A DNA stretch of 50,327 nt from Acidobacteriota bacterium (GTDB lineage: Bacteria > Acidobacteriota > Blastocatellia > RBC074): contig JAHBSF010000036.1 in NCBI GenBank assembly GCA_019639255.1, positions 1 through 50,327 on the forward strand. Reading direction: 5' to 3'. The position numbers were made by a program, and so were the translations under genes. Positions 1-7,214 of the stretch are shown here, piece by piece. A model generated the notes under the pieces. The model made no database searches. It was not told the DNA's origin and was given only the letters and a program-made list of their open reading frames with translations. How positions within the stretch are numbered: the first letter of the stretch is position 1; each line of letters starts with the position of its first letter.

Positions 1-77
1 AATGTGCACTGGGTCCCCAATCGCACTCAGCACTTTCTTCTTCCTCTCCTGCCACAGACTGCCTCCCCTGCAAACAG

Positions 78-680
78 TCAATTATTCCGGTTGGTACGCC
101 GTGTGACTCCCCAGTCCAGGTCCAGTTTTGGAATACCAAACCGGCCTTCCAGCAATCCCATTTGAGAAATCTTCTCCGGATCGATCGTACCCACGACGTT
201 TACTACGGTCACACGGCGCGGATCGGCTACAAGCACGGCGACGCCCTGTATTACGCCGTTGTCCAGCATCAGATGGACATCGACATTCTCTCCGCTTCGG
301 TGCGAGCGAACCGTTGCGAGTTTGGACCAACCCGGCGTGTTCAACTGCATACGTATGGTTTCAACGTCGGCAACCGTGTACTCATTATCCTGAGAAAATT
401 CGAGGCTCTTGACATAAACTCCCTGCAAACCCTGAATGATTTCACGAATCCTGGCTTCATCGGGTTTGCTGGAATTGAGGAACCTCGACACCATTTGAAG
501 CATACCTCCGTCGAGCGTGACCTCGACGGTTTCGGTCGCACGTTGCAGCAAATGATCGAGCGTCTGCGTCTGAAGACGGCCGGGCTGCGCCGAAGCACTC
601 CCGCTCGCGACGCATACCAGGGCGGATGCCACAAGCAACAATGTCAGGTTCCTTGCGGGCAATATCATACTTTTCACCAT
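78..680 (-). CDS. Secreted DUF4252-like protein
   Basis: A 200-residue protein. It has a clear type I signal peptide: basic start, hydrophobic stretch at residues 12-27, and a likely cut after ASA near residue 31. The mature part resembles the DUF4252 family, which is usually small, secreted or lipoprotein-like, and of unknown function. Unlike lipoprotein members it has no lipobox cysteine. The ATG at 680 is preceded by AGGAG at good spacing, so this start is preferred over an internal ATG four codons later. It lies 70 nt downstream of the anti-sigma gene and on the same strand as the sigma factor gene. This suggests it is part of an ECF sigma regulon and may be a periplasmic sensor or target. 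That role is inferred from position only. Confidence 0.8.
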   Translation of the reverse strand: MVKSMILPARNLTLLLVASALVCVASGSASAQPGRLQTQTLDHLLQRATETVEVTLDGGMLQMVSRFLNSSKPDEARIREIIQGLQGVYVKSLEFSQDNEYTVADVETIRMQLNTPGWSKLATVRSHRSGENVDVHLMLDNGVIQGVAVLVADPRRVTVVNVVGTIDPEKISQMGLLEGRFGIPKLDLDWGVTRRTNRNN

Positions 681-750
681 TATAGATCTCCTAAATGTGT
701 GTGGTGTAGTTCGGTTATCAATGATGTTTCCTGCGTTCTTTCCTGCACGA

Positions 751-1143
751 TCAGTCAGCGCCTTGTTTTTCTACGGACAATACCTTCTTTTGGGCCACAT
801 TCAGTTTGACGCTCGCAACCTGCAGCGCGTACATAACCTGAGCGCGGGCGGCTTCACCCTGCACGCGTTCGCGTTCGCGTTCGCGATGGCGGTAAATTCC
901 GGCTGAGCCCAGCACCAGCAGCAGCATTACCGCACTGCCGAGCGCCCACTTCATCGGTTGCGGCGCCAATATCCCGGCCAGGCCGTTTATCAGCCTTCCG
1001 CTCCAGCCGGCAACTTTGTCCGTGCGTGCAACAGCGGGTTGCGACTCCTGCAATGCAATTCGCGCCAGAACCCGTTCGGCAAAATCCTCCGACGGTTCGC
1101 GGCGTCTGAGCACGGCTTTCAGTTCATCATCAAGACGACTCAT
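751..1143 (-). CDS. Putative membrane-bound anti-sigma factor
   Basis: A 130-residue protein with a cytoplasmic N-terminus (residues 1-64), one membrane segment at about 66-84, and a charged Arg/Glu-rich helix after it. The start codon overlaps the sigma-factor stop by 4 nt (ATGA at 1140-1143), the usual sign of translational coupling between an ECF sigma factor and its anti-sigma. A longer open frame runs upstream through the sigma gene but is only its shadow, so the gene was shortened to this ATG. No zinc-binding HxxxCxxC motif is visible, so it is not a ZAS-type anti-sigma. The anti-sigma role rests on gene order and topology, not on a recognised domain. Confidence 0.75.
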   Translation of the reverse strand: MSRLDDELKAVLRRREPSEDFAERVLARIALQESQPAVARTDKVAGWSGRLINGLAGILAPQPMKWALGSAVMLLLVLGSAGIYRHRERERERVQGEAARAQVMYALQVASVKLNVAQKKVLSVEKQGAD

Positions 1144-1679
1144 ACTTCGACTTCTCCCAGACTGCGAGAAACCTTTTCCCGCAACATTGCAAGCGAACGG
1201 CGCAGATGACTCTTCACCGTGTTTACCGGCATCGACAGCACTTCGGCGATTTCCGCCGGATCCAGATCCTCCTGGTATCTCAATGCAAGTATCATCCTCG
1301 GCCTTTCGGGCAGCGTAGCGACGAGTTTTTTCAACATTTCCGACATCAGCGGATCCGACTCCCGGAACTCGCAGGGCTGATCGGGAAGATCGTCTACGCT
1401 CACCCGCGCATCGTGTTTGTGTCTGCGCGTGTAATCGATGCAACGATGCCCCGTTACCTTCCGCAGCCAGAAACTCAGGTGTTCGGGCGACTCAATTTGC
1501 GTCAGGCTGCGGTAAAGGTGCAGGAACACTTCCTGAGCCAGTTCTTCCGCAAGCGCACGGTCGCGAAGGAAGTTGTAGGCGAGGCCGAAAACCATACCCT
1601 GGTGATGGCGCACCAGATCGGCAAAAGCCGTCTGATCGCCCCGCCTCGCATCCGCCAGCGCCTCGGCGACTTGTCGCAT
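1140..1679 (-). CDS. ECF RNA polymerase sigma factor (RpoE-like)
   Basis: A 179-residue protein, a normal length for an ECF sigma factor. Region 2 is at about residues 15-80 (the AEELAQEVFLHLY helix is the -10 recognition part). Region 4 is at about 115-170, with LPERPRMILALRY followed by the helix-turn-helix containing PVNTVKSHLRRS. There is no region 1.1 or 3. The ATG at 1679 follows a purine-rich GGGGAGAG. The gene heads a minus-strand cassette with the membrane anti-sigma candidate and the DUF4252-like protein. It should direct RNA polymerase to a small regulon, probably including itself, when the membrane partner releases it. The signal is unknown. Confidence 0.93.
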   Translation of the reverse strand: MRQVAEALADARRGDQTAFADLVRHHQGMVFGLAYNFLRDRALAEELAQEVFLHLYRSLTQIESPEHLSFWLRKVTGHRCIDYTRRHKHDARVSVDDLPDQPCEFRESDPLMSEMLKKLVATLPERPRMILALRYQEDLDPAEIAEVLSMPVNTVKSHLRRSLAMLREKVSRSLGEVEV

Positions 1680-1841
1680 CCCGCAGCCTCTCTCCCCGCC
1701 CTTCTCGCTTCGTGCTTTAATCCCGCTTTCTCTTTACGCTCTCAATTACGCTTATTCGACATCAGAAGAATGCAAAAAAAGTGCAACGCGTCTAAAAAAA
1801 ACCTTATGTGAATGCCCGAAAAACCGTTGCGGATGACGTGC

Positions 1842-1870
1842 TTGACGAAGCCGAAGGCCCTGTGTTAGTT
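1842..1870 (+). promoter_or_regulatory. Possible sigma70-type promoter for the gcv operon
   Basis: TTGACG at 1842-1847 and TTAGTT at 1865-1870 are separated by 17 nt, about 65 nt before the gcvT start. The -35 box is good and the -10 box is poor. This is a pattern match only; a different class of promoter could serve the operon. Confidence 0.25.
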
Positions 1871-1933
1871 TGCCGCTTCAATGGGTGAATGCTTGGAATT
1901 CCTGAGTTTTCCGCACTTTGAGGTCCTCCGACC

Positions 1934-3037
1934 GTGTCGACTGAACCGCTGCTGACCACCGCCCTCAACAAAGTTCATCGCCGCCTTGGCGCCCGCATGG
2001 TAGATTTCGGCGGCTGGGATATGCCCGTTCAGTATTCCGGGCCCATCGACGAGCACAAGGCAGTGCGAACGGCTGCGGGCATTTTCGATGTCAGCCACAT
2101 GGGCGAAATCGAAATCCGCGGGCCTCAGGCGCTTGAACTGATTCAATTTCTGACCAGCAACGACGCGGCAAAACTCGTAGACGGTCAGGCGCAGTATTCC
2201 GCGCTGACGACGGCTGAAGGCGGTTTTGTCGACGACATACTGGTGCACCGCTTCGCTGCGGATCATTATTTCCTTTGCGTAAACGCATCCAATACGCCGA
2301 AGGACTTTGCCTGGATTTCCAGCCACAGCGCGCCATACGATGCAGAAGCAGCCAACGTCAGCGCCGACTATACGCAGCTTGCCGTTCAGGGTCCGAAAGC
2401 TATTTCCATCATGCAGCCGCTTGTCGACGTAGATCTCGGCGCAATCAAATACTACTGGTTTACTCGCGGACATGTCGACGGCGTGCCTGCCATCATTGCG
2501 CGCACGGGTTATACGGGGGAGGACGGCGTAGAGATATACTTCGAGCCGTCGGAATCCGAACGCGTTTACGACCGGATACTTGAAGCAGGCGCCCCCCTGG
2601 GCCTTAAACCCTGCGGCCTGGCTGCGCGCAACACACTCAGGCTGGAAGCGAAAATGGCCCTGTACGGCAACGACATAGACGAGACAACAACCGTGTATGA
2701 AGCGGATCTGGCGTGGATCGTCAAGCTCGGCAAGGGTGAATTTCTAGGCAGAGACGCTCTTGCACGGCAGAAAGAAGAAGGCATACGGCGCAAACTCGTC
2801 GGATTTGAAATGATTGACCGGGGGATAGCGCGTGAACATTACTCCGTATGGATCGACGGCGTACAGGTCGGGAGCGTCACCTCTGGAAGCCCCGCCCCGT
2901 TTCTTGGCAAGAATATTGGCCTGACCTATCTGCCCATTGAAAAAACCGCCGTAGGCACGCGTTTTGAAGTCGACCTGCGCGGTCGCCGTGCAGCGGCCGA
3001 AGTCGTTCCGACGCCTTTTTACAAACGGGTCAGATAG
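1934..3037 (+). CDS. gcvT: Glycine cleavage system T protein (aminomethyltransferase)
   Basis: A 367-residue protein, the usual GcvT length. It takes the aminomethyl group from lipoylated H protein and passes the one-carbon unit to tetrahydrofolate, releasing ammonia. Family landmarks include GGWDMPVQY near residue 26, FDVSHMGEI near 50, the folate-site region with AARNTLRLEAKM near 235, and a C-terminal barrel ending in FYKRVR. The start is GTG at 1934, with GAGG a little upstream in a GC-rich leader; no upstream ATG fits the family N-terminus. It is the first gene of gcvT-gcvH-gcvPA-gcvPB, all on the plus strand. Confidence 0.96.
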   Translation: MSTEPLLTTALNKVHRRLGARMVDFGGWDMPVQYSGPIDEHKAVRTAAGIFDVSHMGEIEIRGPQALELIQFLTSNDAAKLVDGQAQYSALTTAEGGFVDDILVHRFAADHYFLCVNASNTPKDFAWISSHSAPYDAEAANVSADYTQLAVQGPKAISIMQPLVDVDLGAIKYYWFTRGHVDGVPAIIARTGYTGEDGVEIYFEPSESERVYDRILEAGAPLGLKPCGLAARNTLRLEAKMALYGNDIDETTTVYEADLAWIVKLGKGEFLGRDALARQKEEGIRRKLVGFEMIDRGIAREHYSVWIDGVQVGSVTSGSPAPFLGKNIGLTYLPIEKTAVGTRFEVDLRGRRAAAEVVPTPFYKRVR

Positions 3038-3123
3038 TCGATTTTCGACACGAATTAAACAAGTATTAGCCAAGCAAATACAACTAACCGCCGATAATAT
3101 CAGGAAGGGAGCAAACAGTATCG

Positions 3124-3513
3124 ATGGCTTATCCAGAAGAGCTGTACTACACCAAGGATCATGAATGGCTGCGCGTGGAAGGCGACGAAGGGACGATCGG
3201 GATCACGGAGTTTGCCTCCGATGCGCTCGGAGATGTGGTCTACGTCGAATTGCCTGATGTCGGCGAAAAGTTTCAGCAGGGCAAACCTTTCGGTTCGGTC
3301 GAATCGGTCAAATCAGTGAATGAACTTTTCATTCCGATTTCGGGCGAAATCGTAGCAATCAATTCCGAACTGGTAGATGCGCCCGAGCTCGTCAACAACG
3401 CGCCGTATGGACAGGGTTGGATGATCCGGGTAAAGATCGGGTCGAAGACCGAAATCGACGCCCTGCTCACATCGTCCGAATATGAGGATTTCGTGGCCGA
3501 ACAGAGTGAATGA
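3124..3513 (+). CDS. gcvH: Glycine cleavage system H protein
   Basis: A 129-residue lipoyl carrier that shuttles the aminomethyl intermediate between the P, T and L proteins. The lipoylated lysine is K63 in the ESVKSVNEL motif. The N-terminal YTKDHEWL and the G-x-G-W-M segment near the C-terminus are typical. It starts with ATG after a GGGAG at slightly long spacing, 86 nt after gcvT. No lipoate ligase or L-protein gene is present in the window, so those functions must be encoded elsewhere. Confidence 0.97.
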   Translation: MAYPEELYYTKDHEWLRVEGDEGTIGITEFASDALGDVVYVELPDVGEKFQQGKPFGSVESVKSVNELFIPISGEIVAINSELVDAPELVNNAPYGQGWMIRVKIGSKTEIDALLTSSEYEDFVAEQSE

Positions 3514-3576
3514 ACGCGAAATCCGGACCTGTTGTTAAAGAGGCTGGTTTTAGAAAAGGGGAAAGATCAAAGGCAG

Positions 3577-4932
3577 ATGCGCTACATCCCAAACTCGGCC
3601 CTCGAACGCGCTGACATGCTGCGCGAGATGGGCCGCGAATCTATAGACGAACTCTTCCGGGGCATCCCGGCCAATTTACGACTCCGAACGCCGCTCAACC
3701 TTCCGCCTGCATTTTCCGAACCCGACGCACTCAGGTATTTTCGTGATCTTGCGTCCCGCAACTCCACCCGAACCACGGGGCGCCGCTCGGCGATGTTTCT
3801 GGGTGCAGGCGCGTACGACCACTTCATTCCTACAATCATCGACACGTTGATTTCGCGCTCGGAGTTTTATACATCCTACACGCCATACCAGCCCGAAATC
3901 AGCCAGGGAACGCTTCAGGCCATCTTCGAATATCAGACGATGATATGCGAACTGACCGGTATGGACGTCGCCAACGCGTCGCTTTACGACGGTTCTACCG
4001 GAACCGCCGAAGCAGTTCTTATGGCCGAACGCGTAACGGGCCGGTCCAGGGTCGCTGTTGCCGGCAACCTTCACCCCGAATACCGGCAGGTGGTAGATAC
4101 TTACATCAAAAATGCAGGCATCCAAGCCGATACGATTCCCTACTGCGCAGAATCCGGGACGATACTTCCCGAAGCCGTGAAAATCGGCTCCGATGTCGGC
4201 GCGGTAATCGTGCAATCTCCCAACTTTTTCGGCGGCGTCGAGGATTTGCAGAAACTTGCCGACGCGGTTCACTCGGCCGGGGCGCTGCTTGTGGTTGTCG
4301 TTGCGGAAGCGATGAGCCTTGGACTGCTCAAAGCGCCCGGGGCGGCCGGAGCGGATATAGTTTGCGGAGAGGCGCAGTCTTTCGGCATACCGCTTTCTTA
4401 CGGCGGCTCGTATTGCGGATTCTTTGCTTGCCGCGAAAAGTTCCAGAGGCAGATTCCCGGACGCCTCGTCGGTCAGGCGATCGACGCTCAGGGACGGACC
4501 GGCTTCGTCCTCACGCTCGCAACCCGCGAACAGCATATACGGCGCGAGAAGGCGACATCGAACATTTGCACCAATCAGGGGCTGTATGCGCTGATGGCGA
4601 CGATTTATCTTTCGACCATGGGGCGCCGCGGCGTGCGCGAGGCGGCGGTGCAGAACCTTCAGAAATCGCATTACGCGGCTGCACGAATCGGCGCGCTACC
4701 GGGCTACAAGCTGCGTTTTACCGCACCTTTTTTCAACGAGTTCACTCTCACCTGTCCTCGTCCCGCGCAGGAAGTGATAACGGCGCTGCTCGACGATTCA
4801 ATAGTTCCGGGAGTTGCGATCGAACGGTTTTATCCGGAGATGCCCGATGAGCTTCTCGTTGCGGTTACCGAGACGAATACAAAAGCCGAAATCGATTCGC
4901 TGATCGGTGCGCTGAAGCGCATAGGTCGATAA
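3577..4932 (+). CDS. gcvPA: Glycine dehydrogenase (decarboxylating) subunit 1
   Basis: A 451-residue N-terminal half of the two-subunit P protein, which decarboxylates glycine with PLP and loads the H protein. The frame is open from a TTG at 3532, but the conserved family N-terminus begins MRYIPN at 3577, with GGGGAAAG and AAAGG upstream, so that ATG was taken. The segments LGAGAYDHFIPTII and SYGGSYCGFFAC are characteristic. The subunit lacks the PLP lysine, which is in gcvPB. The downstream gcvPB start is 57 nt away. Confidence 0.95.
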   Translation: MRYIPNSALERADMLREMGRESIDELFRGIPANLRLRTPLNLPPAFSEPDALRYFRDLASRNSTRTTGRRSAMFLGAGAYDHFIPTIIDTLISRSEFYTSYTPYQPEISQGTLQAIFEYQTMICELTGMDVANASLYDGSTGTAEAVLMAERVTGRSRVAVAGNLHPEYRQVVDTYIKNAGIQADTIPYCAESGTILPEAVKIGSDVGAVIVQSPNFFGGVEDLQKLADAVHSAGALLVVVVAEAMSLGLLKAPGAAGADIVCGEAQSFGIPLSYGGSYCGFFACREKFQRQIPGRLVGQAIDAQGRTGFVLTLATREQHIRREKATSNICTNQGLYALMATIYLSTMGRRGVREAAVQNLQKSHYAAARIGALPGYKLRFTAPFFNEFTLTCPRPAQEVITALLDDSIVPGVAIERFYPEMPDELLVAVTETNTKAEIDSLIGALKRIGR

Positions 4933-4989
4933 CGGCGGCGGAAACTGTTTGCGGCAAAGAACGGCAGCCATACAGAAACGGAAAGTCAC

Positions 4990-6501
4990 GTGATCCGAAA
5001 AGCTACTACGCACGTCAATCAAAACGAAGGACTGATTTTCGAGAGATCGCAGCCCGGAAGGATCGGATACTGCATCCCCTCGCTCGACGTTGATGAGGTT
5101 CCCATCGAATCGTTGCTGGATGGCGCGCTGCTGCGCGACGATCTTCCCGGTTTGCCCGAAGTGAGCGAGGTGGATGTCGTGCGCCACTTCACACGCATTT
5201 CGACGTGGAATTTCGCGGTGGATTACGGAATGTATCCGCTCGGATCGTGCACGATGAAATATAACCCGAAACTCAACGAACGGGTTTCGCGTTTCGAGGG
5301 GTTTGCGGCTTCGCATCCTTACCTGCCCGACGCTCTTGCACAGGGCAATCTTGAAGTTCTGGCGACGCTCGAAAAATGTCTGGCGGAAATCACGGGACTG
5401 CCGGGCGTGAGCCTCCAGCCTGCTGCCGGCGCGCAGGGCGAGATGACGGGGCTGATGGTAATCCGTAAACGCCTGGAAGCACGCGGCGACGCCCGCAGAC
5501 GTGTTCTTATTCCCGATTCGGCGCACGGCACCAACCCGGCGAGTGCGGCAATTTGCGGGTATGAAGTGCAGACGCTCAAATCCAACTCCCAGGGCGGCAT
5601 CGATCTGGACAACCTGCGCACAGTTGTGGATGACGGAGCTGCGGCGCTGATGCTTACAAATCCGTCTACGCTCGGGATGTTCGAGGAAAACATCGAAGAA
5701 GTCTGCCGCATACTGCACGCCGCCGGTGGTTTCGTCTATATGGACGGCGCGAACATGAACGCGCTAGTAGGCGTAACCCGGCCCGGTGATATGGGAGTAG
5801 ATGTCCTGCATCTGAATCTCCACAAGACGTTTTCCACTCCGCACGGCGGTGGAGGACCGGGCGCCGGTCCCGTAGCTGTAAGCGAGGAACTCACTCCCTA
5901 CCTGCCCTACCCGCGCATAGTCGCTGAAAGCGATCCATCGGGGCGAACCAAATGGAAGCTGGATTACAATCTGCCGGATTCAATCGGGCGCGTTCGAGCA
6001 TATCATGGTAATTACTCGGTGCTGGTTCGTGCGCTGTGTTACATTTATGCGCTCGGCCCCGAGGGTCTGCGCGAGGCGACTGAAACCGCCGTCCTGAACG
6101 CCAACTATATTGCACATCATCTGAAGTCCGATTACGAAATTGCATTCGACGGCAAGGCGATGCACGAGGTCATATTCAGCGACAAGCGTCAATCGAAGTT
6201 CGGCGTGCACACGCTCGACATTGGAAAGCGTTTGATTGATTACGGGTTCCATCCGATGACGATATACTTCCCGCTCGTCGTACCGGGGGCGATGATGATC
6301 GAACCCACTGAAAGCGAAGGCCGGGAAGAACTCGATCAGTTCATTTATGCAATGAAAGCGATCGCACGGGAAGCCGAAGAGAATCCGGAACTCGTCAAAC
6401 GCGCGCCGCACTCCACAAGGATAGGGCGTTTAGACGAGGCCGCGGCGGCAAGAAAACCCGTCCTGAGATGGAAACCTGTACGGACGGCTGCCAAGGGTTG
6501 A
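4990..6501 (+). CDS. gcvPB: Glycine dehydrogenase (decarboxylating) subunit 2
   Basis: A 503-residue catalytic half of the split P protein. The PLP-binding lysine lies in LNLHKTFSTPHGGGGPG, preceded by the conserved DGANMNALVG. The GTG at 4990 has GGAAAG just upstream and fits the usual N-terminus before the LIFERSQPGR motif. The C-terminal tail after residue about 470 is somewhat longer than in many homologues. It is the last gene of the gcv operon. A strong 134-nt palindrome starts 7 nt after its stop and could act as the operon's 3' hairpin. Confidence 0.96.
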   Translation: MIRKATTHVNQNEGLIFERSQPGRIGYCIPSLDVDEVPIESLLDGALLRDDLPGLPEVSEVDVVRHFTRISTWNFAVDYGMYPLGSCTMKYNPKLNERVSRFEGFAASHPYLPDALAQGNLEVLATLEKCLAEITGLPGVSLQPAAGAQGEMTGLMVIRKRLEARGDARRRVLIPDSAHGTNPASAAICGYEVQTLKSNSQGGIDLDNLRTVVDDGAAALMLTNPSTLGMFEENIEEVCRILHAAGGFVYMDGANMNALVGVTRPGDMGVDVLHLNLHKTFSTPHGGGGPGAGPVAVSEELTPYLPYPRIVAESDPSGRTKWKLDYNLPDSIGRVRAYHGNYSVLVRALCYIYALGPEGLREATETAVLNANYIAHHLKSDYEIAFDGKAMHEVIFSDKRQSKFGVHTLDIGKRLIDYGFHPMTIYFPLVVPGAMMIEPTESEGREELDQFIYAMKAIAREAEENPELVKRAPHSTRIGRLDEAAAARKPVLRWKPVRTAAKG

Positions 6502-6507
6502 ATCGAA

Positions 6508-6641
6508 CTACGAGATCGGGGGAAAAAGAGAGATAACGGAACAGACGAAATAAGACGGAAACTACGGATATGTTCATATATCCCGTGATTTTCGTTTTAT
6601 TTCGTCTGTTCCGTTATCTCTCTTTTTCCCCGATCTCGTAG
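6508..6641. repeat. Palindromic element, copy A
   Basis: The shared core is 6527-6623. The left arm reads AGAGAGATAACGGAACAGACG and onward, and the right arm is its reverse complement, around a short AT-rich loop. In this copy the pairing continues another 14 nt on each side (CTACGAGATCGGGG against CCCCGATCTCGTAG), giving a near-perfect hairpin of 134 nt. It lies between gcvPB and the hsp20 gene, both on the plus strand, and codes for nothing. Nine other copies, complete or partial, occur in the window. Confidence 0.95.
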
Positions 6642-6730
6642 CCCGATTAAACGCTCGGTTTATTCTGTGGTTCCATTGCCGGGCAATCTGATTTAGACTT
6701 CGGCAGGGCCAATAACAGGAGTGGGGAAAC

Positions 6731-7189
6731 ATGCCGAAACCGCTGATGCATCCATTGCCGGGTACGACCTCGGAACAGGTGCGCGAACATCTTCGCCGGA
6801 TACTGGCCTACTTCGACGAGATGCGCCAATCGGTTCCAACACCCGGAGCCTGGCTTCCGCCGATTGATTTGTGCGAAATGCCCGATGCAATTCTGATTCG
6901 CGTTGAACTGCCCGGCGTTCGTCGCGATCATGTCCGGGTGACGATAAATGACAATGTACTGAAGATTGAGGGGCGCAAGGAACGCACACCGCCCGCAGGT
7001 CAAGAAACGCGCGCAGTGCGCTACTTGTGCCTGGAGCGCTCCTACGGCAGTTTTGCCAGAACATTGGTATTGCAGTGGCCGGTGGAAGTTGGCCGAATTT
7101 CGGCCGGCTTTTCCGCGGGCGTATTGACCATAAATGTGCCGAAAGCGCTTTCGTGCGGGCGCGAAGTGGTCATCCCCGTAGGTGAATGA
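6731..7189 (+). CDS. Hsp20-family small heat shock protein
   Basis: A 152-residue alpha-crystallin-domain chaperone that would hold unfolding proteins for refolding or degradation. The domain spans about residues 50-142, with RVELPGV at the start, LKIEGRKE in the middle, ERSYGSFARTL, and the closing FSAGVLTINVPKA strand pair. The usual C-terminal IxI motif is weak (VVIPV). The ATG at 6731 follows AGGAGTGGGG. It lies 25 nt before lon on the same strand, so the two are probably co-transcribed as a protein quality-control pair. Confidence 0.93.
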   Translation: MPKPLMHPLPGTTSEQVREHLRRILAYFDEMRQSVPTPGAWLPPIDLCEMPDAILIRVELPGVRRDHVRVTINDNVLKIEGRKERTPPAGQETRAVRYLCLERSYGSFARTLVLQWPVEVGRISAGFSAGVLTINVPKALSCGREVVIPVGE

Positions 7190-7214
7190 CCGATTATTCC
7201 GCATTGATTGATAT

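Noticed and set aside
1-33. Possible first codons of a minus-strand gene (GTG at 33, purine-rich GGAGAGG upstream) running off the left edge.
   Set aside because: Only eleven codons are visible and no family can be read, so it is not listed as a feature.
751-1443. Longer 230-residue frame for the anti-sigma gene.
   Set aside because: Its first 100 residues lie over the sigma gene in another frame and look like shadow sequence; the ATGA overlap start is better.
1801-1933. Glycine riboswitch before gcvT, suggested by GCCGAAGGCCC.
   Set aside because: The GGAGAG and CTCTCAGG parts that define the glycine aptamer are missing, and there is no second aptamer.
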